Shown here piece after piece: positions 34,848-42,215 of a stretch of DNA of 64,000 nucleotides. How positions within the stretch are numbered: the first letter of the stretch is position 1; each line of letters opens with the position of its first letter. Below the pieces are notes generated by a model. That model had not been told where the DNA came from and ran no database searches. It saw nothing but the letters and a program-made list of their open reading frames with translations. The stretch is from Devosia salina (lineage in GTDB: Bacteria; Pseudomonadota; Alphaproteobacteria; Rhizobiales; Devosiaceae): NCBI RefSeq assembly GCF_019504385.1, contig NZ_CP080590.1, positions 1,096,001 through 1,160,000 on the forward strand, in the 5' to 3' direction. The translations under genes were made by a program, and so were the position numbers.

Positions 34848-36172
34848 GCGTCACCGTTCGCTGGGCGCCGTCCCCCACCGGCCGCATTCACCTGGGCAAT
34901 GCCCGCCCGGCACTGCTCAACTGGTTCTTCGCCCGCCGTCATGGCGGCCGCTATGTCCTGCGCATGGATGATACGGATCTGGCGCGCTCCACCCGCGAAT
35001 TCGCCGATGGTATCGAAGCGGATCTCAAATGGCTTGGCGTCGAACCAGACCTGCTGGTTCGCCAGTCCGAGCGCACCGCCCTCTATGACGCTGCCCGCGA
35101 CCGCCTGATCGCCGCGGGGCGCCTCTACCCCTGCTACGAAACCGAGGACGAGCTCGACCGCAAGCGAGCCCGCGCCCGCCTGCTGGGCAAGCCGCCGATC
35201 TATGATCGCGCCGCGCTCGCCCTCACCGAGGAGGATCGCGCCCGCCTCGAGGCCGAGGGCCGCACCCCGCACTGGCGCTTCCGGCTCGATGGCCGTCCCG
35301 TGCATTTCGACGATCTCATCAAGGGCGCGCAGACGGTCAACACCGCCTCCATGTCCGACCCGGTACTCATCCGCGCCGACGGCTCTTATCTCTATACGCT
35401 GCCCTCCGTGGTCGATGACATTGACCTCGGCATCACCCATGTCATCCGCGGCGAAGACCACGTTTCCAATACCGGCACCCAGATCGAGATCTTCGAGGCA
35501 CTGGGCGGCGCGGTGCCCGTTTTCGGCCACCATAACCTTCTCACCGACGCGCAGGGCCAAGGCTTTTCCAAGCGCCTGGGCAGCCAGTCCATCGCCGATT
35601 TTCGCGCCGAGGGCTATGAGCCCCTGGCCATCGCCATCGTCGCGACGCTGACCGGCACCAGCCTTTCCGTCGAGCCCTATGAGAGCCTCGACGCCATCGC
35701 CGAAAAGCTCGATTTCTCGATGATCTCGCATGGCTCGGCCCGCTTCGATCCGGCCGAACTCGATACGCTCAACGCCCGCATGCTTCACGCCATGCCCTAT
35801 GCCGCGGCAGCGTCCCGCCTCTCGGCCCTCGGCCTCGAAGGCGAAGCCATGTGGCTGCTGCTGCGCGAAAACCTCGCCAAATTTCCCGACATCGCCGAGT
35901 GGTCAAAGCTGGTCACCGGTCCGGTCGAGCCGGTCGTGGCCGATGAAGATCGCGATTTCTTGGCGCTCGCCAAGGCCTTGCTGCCGCCCGAACCATGGGA
36001 CGAGACGACCTGGAGCCACTGGACCGATGCCCTCAAGGCATCGACCGGCCGCAAGGGCAAGGCGCTGTTCCTGCCCCTGAGGCTGGCGCTGACCGGCCGT
36101 CACGACGGCCCCGAGCTCAAGTCCCTGCTTGTCCTGCTTGGGCGTAAGGCGTGTCTGGACCGACTACCCTGA
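34844..36172 (+). CDS. gltX: Glutamyl-tRNA synthetase
   Basis: 442 residues. A class I synthetase that charges tRNA with glutamate. The HIGH motif reads HLGN in PSPTGRIHLGNARPALLNW. The KMSKS loop reads FSKRLG in QGFSKRLGSQSI. The region VIRGEDHVSNTGTQIEIFEA is typical of GluRS. Alphaproteobacteria often carry two gltX genes, one perhaps serving tRNA-Gln mischarging; which this is cannot be read from sequence. Its start overlaps the nadE stop by 4 bases and its last 56 bases overlap, tail to tail, the DUF2865 gene. Confidence 0.93.
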   Translation: MSVTVRWAPSPTGRIHLGNARPALLNWFFARRHGGRYVLRMDDTDLARSTREFADGIEADLKWLGVEPDLLVRQSERTALYDAARDRLIAAGRLYPCYETEDELDRKRARARLLGKPPIYDRAALALTEEDRARLEAEGRTPHWRFRLDGRPVHFDDLIKGAQTVNTASMSDPVLIRADGSYLYTLPSVVDDIDLGITHVIRGEDHVSNTGTQIEIFEALGGAVPVFGHHNLLTDAQGQGFSKRLGSQSIADFRAEGYEPLAIAIVATLTGTSLSVEPYESLDAIAEKLDFSMISHGSARFDPAELDTLNARMLHAMPYAAAASRLSALGLEGEAMWLLLRENLAKFPDIAEWSKLVTGPVEPVVADEDRDFLALAKALLPPEPWDETTWSHWTDALKASTGRKGKALFLPLRLALTGRHDGPELKSLLVLLGRKACLDRLP

Positions 36173-37256
36173 CAGTCTTGTCACCCAGCTTGACGATGCG
36201 CAGCTCCGGCTCGGCCTGCGCCAGCGGCTGACGCGCAACCTCGCCGGGGCCGGAGGGCCTTGGGCGGGGCAGGGGCACGTCGACCAGCGCCACCGTGGCG
36301 ACTTCCTCCACCGGCGCCGCCTGGACCGGCGCGACGCCGCGCGGATCGCGCAGCGGCAACGGAAACCGCACGCCATTGATGTCGAGCATCGCCCGGCTGC
36401 TGCCATCGGCGGCGCTGGTGACGGTCACCGATCCATCGGCAACAGGCGCGGCCTGGCAGGTGGCGGACTTGTCGAATTCATTGCGATAGGCAAAGGCGCT
36501 GGGCAGGGCCGTATAGGGCGTCCCGTTCATATTGCGCATCTGCTCCGGCTCCTCGCCGGGATTGTTGTAATAGTAGAGCTCTACCGCCGTATTGGGACAC
36601 ATCTGCTGGCAGCTCATGGCGTCATTGCCGATATAGTCTGGCAGGGTGGCGTAGCTGATGGGCCAGAAATAGCCGTCGCTCAGGCGCACGCAGACGGTCC
36701 GCACCGTGTTGTAGCCCTGGTAGCCCCAATAGTCGCCGCCATCGACGAAATCGCCATTGGTGAAGTCATTCTCGGTGGTCGTGCCGAAGACGCGGTCGAA
36801 CACATTCTGCCGGTCGCGGGTGAAGGTCGCGCTTGAGCCCGAATTGCAGCCGAAGCGCGCCATTTCCTGAAGGATCGACTCGCGCTGCTGCGCGACGGCG
36901 TTGGCCGTCTCCACCGACTGGCTGACCTGGGCGTACTCGTCGCGCAGGTCGAGCACTTCGCGGGCGATGAGCTGGCAGGCCCGGGTCAGCTGCCGGCCGG
37001 CGCGCGCGTCATCATTGCACCCGTCGCGGATATAGCGGCTCTCCGCCTGCTGCACCTGCCGCTGCAGCTGCCGGGCCGCGTTGGAATTGCCGCCCATCTG
37101 GCGAAACTCGCTATTGCGGTCGAACTGGGCCAGCGCCGCCTGCAATTGCGCGCATTGGGCTGCCTGCGCATGGGCCGCGTCGATATCGAGCGCCAGCACC
37201 ACGCTGGCCAGAATAAGCAGGATCAGGGGCCGAAGCCTGGTCAAGGTGAAATGCAC
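36117..37256 (-). CDS. Exported DUF2865 protein
   Basis: 379 residues from a GTG at 37256 (reads VHFTLTRLRPLILLILASVV, a signal peptide ending in AHAQA); open frame further up runs into the RIME-like repeat and is not coding. After it comes a helical, Gln/Arg-rich region (about 30-130), then the DUF2865 core with VRTVCVRLSDGYFWPISYAT, the Cys pair CQQMCPNTAVELYYYNNPGEE and a Pro-rich tail (PLPRPRPSG). The family is found in Hyphomicrobiales and is probably periplasmic; function unknown. Four conserved cysteines could form disulfides. Confidence 0.85.
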   Translation of the reverse strand: MHFTLTRLRPLILLILASVVLALDIDAAHAQAAQCAQLQAALAQFDRNSEFRQMGGNSNAARQLQRQVQQAESRYIRDGCNDDARAGRQLTRACQLIAREVLDLRDEYAQVSQSVETANAVAQQRESILQEMARFGCNSGSSATFTRDRQNVFDRVFGTTTENDFTNGDFVDGGDYWGYQGYNTVRTVCVRLSDGYFWPISYATLPDYIGNDAMSCQQMCPNTAVELYYYNNPGEEPEQMRNMNGTPYTALPSAFAYRNEFDKSATCQAAPVADGSVTVTSAADGSSRAMLDINGVRFPLPLRDPRGVAPVQAAPVEEVATVALVDVPLPRPRPSGPGEVARQPLAQAEPELRIVKLGDKTVRVVGPDTPYAQAGQAGT

Positions 37257-37316
37257 GCCAAATTCCCGTATGCGGGTCCGCAACCGCGCGAGCCCGAGGG
37301 CTCCTGAGACATCGCT

Positions 37317-37440
37317 GGAGCACGATCGGCAAAGCCTGCGGCTTTGCTTTCCGGACGCGGGCCGGAGATCGATCATGCGTCAAAACAATGGCTTGAAGCA
37401 TTGGTTCCGATTCTGTCGGAGTGGATAATGCTTTAAGCTC
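37317..37440. repeat. RIME-like intergenic repeat (copy 2)
   Basis: Two hairpins joined by a spacer: GCAAAGCC-TGC-GGCTTTGC (37329-37347) and a longer stem with outer arms AAGCATT (37396-37402) and AATGCTT (37427-37433) around TTCCGA-TTCTG-TCGGAG. The spacer has GATCGATCATGCGTCAAAACAA. Sequence differs from copies 1 and 3 but the layout (two stems linked by a conserved AAAAC-containing spacer) is the same. It fills most of the 260-base divergent gap between the DUF2865 and FAH-family genes. Confidence 0.6.
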
Positions 37441-37516
37441 CATGGCAACATTATAGCCGCGTGATTTGCCCGGCGGTAGCGCGTTGCGGCAACACCGGAC
37501 CCAAGGAGAGCCTGCA

Positions 37517-38524
37517 ATGAAACTCGCCACCCTGCGCAACAATCGCCCGGATGGCCAGCTTGCGGTCGTTTCCGGCGACCTTTCCCGCTATGTCTCGGCT
37601 GGCCGCGTCGCGCCCACGCTGCAGGCCGCGCTCGACGATTGGCCCCGGGCCGCGCCGGCTCTGGCCGATCTGGCGCGCCAGCTCGACGCCGGCGAGATCG
37701 CGGGCCAGGCGTTCAACGCTGCCGATGCTCACGCCCCTTTGCCGCGCGCCTATCAATGGATCGACGGCTCCGCCTATATGAGCCATCTCGAGCGCGTCCG
37801 GTCGCTCAAGGGCAGCAAGGACGAGGAACTGCAATCGATCCGCCCGCTGCTTTACCAGGGCGGCTCCGATTCGCTGTCGGCGGCCACTGCGCCCATCATC
37901 ATTCCAAGCGACGATCTGGCGCTCGATTTCGAAGCTGAAGTCGGCGTCATCATCGGACCCGTGCCCATGGGGGCAACCCGCGAACAGGCCGCAGCGGCCA
38001 TTCGCCTCGTCACCGTGCTCAACGACGTGTCGCTGCGCCGGCTGGTGGCCGATGACCTGCAGAATGGGTTCGGCTTCTTCCATGCCAAGCCCTCGACCAG
38101 TTTCGCACCCGTGGTCATCACGCCCGACAGCCTGGGCGCCGCCTGGCACGACAATCGCCTCCACCTGCCCATCCGCATCGAGGTCAATGGCGTGCTCTAC
38201 GGCCAGCCCAATGCAGGCATCGGCATGCATTTCGACTTCGCCGATCTCATCGTCGAGGCCGCCCGCACCCGCAACCTCGCTGCGGGGACGATCATTGGCG
38301 GTGGCACCGTGTCCAATCCGCACGACCAGACCCTGCCCATCAAGGCCGATGGCATCGGCTTTGCCTGCATCGCCGAAGCCCGCACGGCCGAGAAGGCCAA
38401 GTATGGGCGGGCCCGCACACCCTTCCTCAAGCCCGGCGACCGGGTGCGCATCGGCGCCCTGGATGCGGGTGGAAAATCGCTGTTCGGCGACATCGATCAG
38501 GCCGTGGCGCTGCTCGCCAACTGA
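37517..38524 (+). CDS. Fumarylacetoacetate hydrolase family protein
   Basis: 335 residues from the ATG at 37517, with AAGGAGA 8 bases upstream. The N-terminal domain (to about 100) is the FAH cap. The catalytic domain has the metal-binding acids in DFEAEVGVIIG, the active-site His in FFHAKPSTSF, and IIGGGTVSNPHDQTLP. It lacks obvious signal sequences, so it is cytoplasmic. The family cleaves beta-diketo acids in aromatic or sugar-acid catabolism; fumarylacetoacetase itself is possible, but no homogentisate genes are adjacent, so I give no symbol. Confidence 0.85.
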   Translation: MKLATLRNNRPDGQLAVVSGDLSRYVSAGRVAPTLQAALDDWPRAAPALADLARQLDAGEIAGQAFNAADAHAPLPRAYQWIDGSAYMSHLERVRSLKGSKDEELQSIRPLLYQGGSDSLSAATAPIIIPSDDLALDFEAEVGVIIGPVPMGATREQAAAAIRLVTVLNDVSLRRLVADDLQNGFGFFHAKPSTSFAPVVITPDSLGAAWHDNRLHLPIRIEVNGVLYGQPNAGIGMHFDFADLIVEAARTRNLAAGTIIGGGTVSNPHDQTLPIKADGIGFACIAEARTAEKAKYGRARTPFLKPGDRVRIGALDAGGKSLFGDIDQAVALLAN

Positions 38525-38633
38525 TTGATAACATTCGCGTGTGCTCGTTGGGCGCGTCATCTTGCCATGCAAGTGTGCTGGCTCGGGTAGAGGGGCCCGC
38601 TTCGATGTCCATCATGATTGAGGGAAAGTATTG

Positions 38634-39083
38634 ATGCTCATCCGCAAAGCTTCCGCCTTTGCTGTCGCCGCTATTCTGGCCGGAGGCATTGTTGGCGCCT
38701 TCGCCCAGGACGCCTTCACTCCGCCCGCCACCCCCGAAGAGGCTGTGGCGATGCGCCAGGCCCTGATGAAGGAGGATGGCGGCATCATGCGCACTCTGGG
38801 TAACCTGTCCGGCGCCGAAGCCGTCGCGGCCCTGACCACGGTGCGCGACAATTACAGTCACATCCCGGCCCTCTTCCCCGAAGGGTCGATTGTTGGCAGC
38901 AGCAAGGCGCTGCCGGCCATCTGGGAAAATTGGGAAGCCTTTACCGCCATCGTCGACACCGGTGTTGCGGCGGCCGAAGCGGGCATTGCCGCTGCCGAGG
39001 CCGGCGATGCCGCCGGCTATGGCGCGGCCGTCAAGACCATCATGGGCACCTGCGGCCAGTGCCACCAGCAGTTTAGGTCCTAG
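38634..39083 (+). CDS. Cytochrome c' (periplasmic)
   Basis: 149 residues from the ATG at 38634, with AGGGAAAG upstream. A signal peptide (MLIRKASAFAVAAILAGG) precedes a four-helix bundle. The haem site is the C-terminal CGQCHQQFR, the single CXXCH placed within 10 residues of the end, as is diagnostic for cytochrome c'. An N-terminal Met/Leu-type distal face is suggested by AVAMRQALMK. The protein binds gases such as NO and may protect against nitrosative stress. It is a single gene ending at a strong terminator. Confidence 0.9.
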   Translation: MLIRKASAFAVAAILAGGIVGAFAQDAFTPPATPEEAVAMRQALMKEDGGIMRTLGNLSGAEAVAALTTVRDNYSHIPALFPEGSIVGSSKALPAIWENWEAFTAIVDTGVAAAEAGIAAAEAGDAAGYGAAVKTIMGTCGQCHQQFRS

Positions 39084-39120
39084 CGACCCGCATCAGTTAC
39101 CTGTCGCCTCCAAAGCGATT

Positions 39121-39152
39121 GGGCGGCCCTTCGGGGTCGCCCTCTTTTGTTT
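39121..39152 (+). terminator. Rho-independent terminator after cytochrome c' gene
   Basis: GGGCGGCCC-TTCG-GGGTCGCCC, a 9-pair stem (one G-T) closed by a TTCG tetraloop, followed by TCTTTTGTTT. The TTCG loop makes it unusually stable. It separates the cytochrome c' gene from cysS. Confidence 0.88.
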
Positions 39153-39156
39153 GGGC

Positions 39157-39185
39157 TTGATTTCTTCCGTTCGTCCGGCCAATCT
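39157..39185 (+). promoter_or_regulatory. Possible promoter of the cysS leader
   Basis: TTGATT (39157-39162), 17 bases, then CAATCT (39180-39185). If used, transcription would begin about seven bases later, at or beside the ATG at 39193, giving a leaderless message. The -35 is fair, the -10 poor; the case rests on spacing. Confidence 0.3.
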
Positions 39186-39192
39186 CCGCGCC

Positions 39193-39237
39193 ATGAAGTC
39201 CACGTGCACCATTACCTGCTGCATTATTACCTGCTAA
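39193..39237 (+). CDS. Cys-rich 14-residue ORF upstream of cysS (putative attenuation leader)
   Basis: The ORF reads MKSTCTITCCIITC and stop: four Cys codons (all TGC) in 14, the rest mostly Thr and Ile. It lies 163 bases upstream of cysS, after the terminator of the previous gene. No Shine-Dalgarno is visible, but the spacing to a possible promoter fits a leaderless transcript starting at the ATG, as is known for the rhizobial trpL leader. I infer that ribosome stalling on Cys codons when cysteinyl-tRNA is short could control cysS. A classical terminator/antiterminator pair with a U-run was not found; a RIME-like hairpin lies between. The other contents of the 317-base gap are the terminator, this ORF and that repeat. 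Confidence 0.4.
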   Translation: MKSTCTITCCIITC

Positions 39238-39304
39238 CCCAAGCGTTGGCGGAGCGGTCTTCTTCATCCTGAAATTGCGCAATGGATAGAGCCTCCCCGC
39301 CAGC

Positions 39305-39360
39305 GGAGCGTTCTCGGGAAAAGTGGGTGCCGCTTTTCCGGTTCGAGAACGCGACCACGA
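39305..39360. repeat. RIME-like intergenic repeat (copy 3)
   Basis: The two-tiered hairpin CGTTCTCG...CGAGAACG (39309-39316 with 39344-39351) encloses GGAAAAG...CTTTTCC (39317-39323 with 39333-39339). It aligns closely with the first hairpin of copy 1 (same AAAAGTGG, CCGCTTTT and CGGTTCGA blocks). The second hairpin of copy 1 is missing. It sits between the Cys-rich ORF and cysS. Confidence 0.7.
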
Positions 39361-39400
39361 ACGACCGAGCACCGAATGTGTCTGGCGACAGGACCTCTCT

Positions 39401-40780
39401 ATGACCACGGCAAAGCCGCAGCTGTTCCTCTACAATACGCTCACCCGTTCCAAGGTGCCCTTCGAGCCCATGGATGCGAACAATGTGCGTCTCTATGCCT
39501 GCGGCCCCACGGTCTATGACTTCGCCCATATCGGCAATGGCCGCGCCGCCATCGTCTTCGACCTGCTGTTCCGCGTCCTGCGCCATGTCTATGGGCCGGA
39601 CCACGTCACCTATGTGCGCAACATCACCGACGTCGATGACAAGATCAACGCCCGCGCCCTGCGCGATCATCCCGACCTGCCGCTCAACGAAGCCATCCGC
39701 AAGGTCACCGAAACCACGGCCGCACAATACCAGAAGGACGTGACCGCTCTCGGCTGCCTGGAGCCCACCATCCGGCCCCGCGCCACCGAAAACATCCCCG
39801 AAATGCAGGCCATGATCCAGCGCCTGCTGGACAATGGCAACGCCTATCAGGCCGGCGGCGAAGTCCTCTTCGCCGTCGATTCCATGCCCGACTATGGCCA
39901 GCTCTCCGGCCGCAATCTCGAGGACAATCTCGCCGGCGCCCGCGTCGCCGTGGACAGCCACAAGCGCAACCCGGCCGATTTCGTCCTCTGGAAGCTCTCC
40001 TCCGACGATGAACCCGGCTGGGACAGCCCCTGGGGCCGCGGCCGTCCCGGCTGGCATATCGAGTGCTCGGCCATGTCCGAGCGCTATCTGGGTGAAACCT
40101 TCGACATCCATGGCGGCGGGCTCGACCTCATCTTCCCGCACCACGAAAACGAAATCGCCCAGTCCCGCTGCGCCCACGGCTCCCACGCCATGGCCAATGT
40201 CTGGATGCACAACGGCTTCCTTCAGGTCGAAGGCCAGAAGATGAGCAAGTCCCTGGGCAACTTCTTCACCATCCACGACCTCCTCGAAACCGAAGCCTTC
40301 GGCGGTCGCAAGTGGCCCGGCGAGGTGCTCCGGCTGGCCATGCTGATGACCCACTACCGCGAGCCGATTGATTTCTCCCAGAGAAGGCTGGAGGAGGCCG
40401 TCAATTTGCTCGAGAAGTGGGAGCGCGCGGTTGGGGACGCTGAGCCGTCCGCGTATCTGCCGACCGAGGTCATTGATCGTCTCGCTGATGATCTCGACAC
40501 CCCGGGTGCCATCGCGCGCATCCATGCGCTTATTATGGATCAGGACAAGGCGGCCGAGGGGCTCGCTTTGGCCGACCTCATGGGCTTGCGCATCAAGCGC
40601 AACGTCCAGGTCGATTCCGCCGTGCCCAACTTGGTGGCTGCCCGCCTCGCCGCCCTCAATTCCAAAAACTTCGCCGAAGCCGACCGCATCCGCAACGAAC
40701 TGGCCGAACAGGGCATCGCCCTGATGGACTACAAGGACGAAACCGGCGCCCGCCAGACCAAATGGGAGGTCAAGCGGTGA
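39401..40780 (+). CDS. cysS: Cysteinyl-tRNA synthetase
   Basis: 459 residues from the ATG at 39401, the usual length. A class I synthetase that charges tRNA-Cys. The zinc-binding Cys is in RLYACGPTVYDFAHIGNGR, which also holds the HIGH motif (HIGN). The further zinc ligands are in HIECSAMS and FPHHENEIAQS. The KMSKS loop is GQKMSKSLGNFF. The C-terminal anticodon domain is complete. A RIME-like hairpin and the Cys-rich mini-ORF lie upstream. Confidence 0.96.
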   Translation: MTTAKPQLFLYNTLTRSKVPFEPMDANNVRLYACGPTVYDFAHIGNGRAAIVFDLLFRVLRHVYGPDHVTYVRNITDVDDKINARALRDHPDLPLNEAIRKVTETTAAQYQKDVTALGCLEPTIRPRATENIPEMQAMIQRLLDNGNAYQAGGEVLFAVDSMPDYGQLSGRNLEDNLAGARVAVDSHKRNPADFVLWKLSSDDEPGWDSPWGRGRPGWHIECSAMSERYLGETFDIHGGGLDLIFPHHENEIAQSRCAHGSHAMANVWMHNGFLQVEGQKMSKSLGNFFTIHDLLETEAFGGRKWPGEVLRLAMLMTHYREPIDFSQRRLEEAVNLLEKWERAVGDAEPSAYLPTEVIDRLADDLDTPGAIARIHALIMDQDKAAEGLALADLMGLRIKRNVQVDSAVPNLVAARLAALNSKNFAEADRIRNELAEQGIALMDYKDETGARQTKWEVKR

Positions 40781-40846
40781 CCCTCCTGCCACCTCCTGTC
40801 AGCGGAATCGCTGCAGATCGCCGCTCCATAAACCGGAGATGCAATC

Positions 40847-41230
40847 ATGCTTGATCACGTTGGAATTCTCGTTGCGGACTGGGCGAAATCCAAAGCCTTC
40901 TACGACGCCGCCTTCGCCCCGCTGGGCGTCACCCTGCTCAATGAGGTGCCCGTCGAGTTCACCGGCGGCGTCAAGGTCGGCGGTTATGGCCGCACCAAGC
41001 CCGATTATTGGCTGACTGAAAGCGCCGAGACCGGCCCCGGCCGCCACTACGCGTTTTCCGCCAATAGCCGCGCCGACGTCGACGCCTTCCACGCTGCCGC
41101 CCTATCCGCAGGCGGCACCGACAATGGCGCCCCGGGCCTGCGCCCGCATTATCACGAGCACTATTACGGCGCCTTCGTCATCGATCCCGATGGCAACAAC
41201 ATAGAAGCAGTGTGTCATGCCCCAGGCTGA
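40847..41230 (+). CDS. VOC-family (glyoxalase-like) protein
   Basis: 127 residues. N-terminal LDHVGILVADWAKSKAFYDAAF and C-terminal GAFVIDPDGNNIEAVCH are typical of the vicinal-oxygen-chelate fold, with metal ligands His (DHVG), His (RHYAF) and Glu (NIEAV). Members range from glyoxalases to resistance proteins; the substrate is unknown. Its 3' end overlaps the first GFA gene by 14 bases, so the VOC and GFA genes are one transcription unit. Confidence 0.85.
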   Translation: MLDHVGILVADWAKSKAFYDAAFAPLGVTLLNEVPVEFTGGVKVGGYGRTKPDYWLTESAETGPGRHYAFSANSRADVDAFHAAALSAGGTDNGAPGLRPHYHEHYYGAFVIDPDGNNIEAVCHAPG

Positions 41231-41690
41231 AGCCCATACCGGCGGCTGCCAGTGTGGCGCGGTGCGTTTCCGCGTCACCCGGCTCGGCCGCCCCTCCATC
41301 TGCCATTGCCGCATGTGCCAGAAGGCCTTTGGCGGCTTTTTCGGCCCCTTGGTCACCGCGCATAACGCCGTCTGGGCCCGCGGCGAACCGAAATGGTTCC
41401 AGAGCTCCAACGCCGCCCGCCGCGCCTTCTGCGGCGATTGCGGCACCCCGCTCGCCTATGAAACCCGCTATGGGCTCGAACTGGCCATCGGTGCCTTCGA
41501 CGATCCCACCGTCGCCGCCCCCGAAATCCAGGTCAATCTCAACGATCGCCTGCCCTTCTTTGCCGGCCTCAGCACCTTGCCCGAGCGCACCGAGGTCAGC
41601 GACGAATGGCGCGACTTCATGGCCGGAATCCATTCCAACCAGCACCCCGATCACGATACGGCCGATTGGCCACCCCGGGAGGACACCTGA
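41217..41690 (+). CDS. GFA-family (glutathione-dependent formaldehyde-activating-like) zinc protein 1
   Basis: 157 residues. Zinc-binding cysteines are in GGCQCGAVRF, CHCRMCQK and FCGDCGTPL, in the order found in GFA proteins such as formaldehyde-activating enzyme Gfa. The C-terminus ends with HPDHDTADWP, a motif shared by its neighbour. Most GFA-family members are not proven to act on formaldehyde; the true role is unknown. It follows the VOC gene with a 14-base overlap and precedes a paralogue with a TGATG junction. Confidence 0.88.
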   Translation: MPQAEAHTGGCQCGAVRFRVTRLGRPSICHCRMCQKAFGGFFGPLVTAHNAVWARGEPKWFQSSNAARRAFCGDCGTPLAYETRYGLELAIGAFDDPTVAAPEIQVNLNDRLPFFAGLSTLPERTEVSDEWRDFMAGIHSNQHPDHDTADWPPREDT

Positions 41691-42196
41691 TGGACCGCTA
41701 CAAGATGGACGTCAGCGGCGGCTGCCAGTGCGGCGCCGTGCGCTACCACGCCACCGAAATGATGGACAATTCCCACATCTGCCACTGCCGCATGTGCCAG
41801 AAGGCGGTGGGCAATATCTTTGCCGCGCTGGTGGCCGCGCCTCGCGACGCCATCACCTGGACCCGCGGCGAGCCAGCGCGCTTCCGCTCCTCCGATCATG
41901 TCGATCGCGGCTTCTGCGCCAGGTGCGGCACGCCGCTCTTTTATGACGACACCACCGGCGACCGGGTCAATTTCACCATCGGTTCGCTCGACCATCCCGA
42001 GCTGTTCCCGCCCCATGCCAATACCGGCAATGAGAGCCGCGTGCCCTGGTTCGATACCCTGCCCACAATCGCGCATGGCGGCGCCACCGAGCAGCCCGAT
42101 CGCGAGGCCTGGTGGAGTGCCATCCAGGCCTCCAACCACCAGCATCCCGACCACGACACCGAGGTCTGGCCCCAGCCAGACCAGACCGGCAAGTAA
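41690..42196 (+). CDS. GFA-family zinc protein 2 (tandem paralogue)
   Basis: 168 residues from the ATG at 41690, which shares one base with the upstream stop (TGATG). Zinc ligands are in GGCQCGAVRY, CHCRMCQKAV and FCARCGTPLFY. The ending HPDHDTEVWP repeats the ending of its neighbour. The two are a tandem duplication that has diverged. Overlapping start and stop imply coupled translation, perhaps of a hetero-oligomer. The reaction is unknown. Confidence 0.88.
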   Translation: MDRYKMDVSGGCQCGAVRYHATEMMDNSHICHCRMCQKAVGNIFAALVAAPRDAITWTRGEPARFRSSDHVDRGFCARCGTPLFYDDTTGDRVNFTIGSLDHPELFPPHANTGNESRVPWFDTLPTIAHGGATEQPDREAWWSAIQASNHQHPDHDTEVWPQPDQTGK

Positions 42197-42215
42197 TCCG
42201 AGTTAGGCCCAATCC

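Noticed and set aside
37257..37376. A 40-residue N-terminal extension of the DUF2865 protein
   Set aside because: The extension runs into the RIME-like repeat, lacks a ribosome binding site, and would put the signal peptide well inside the protein. The GTG at 37256 is better.
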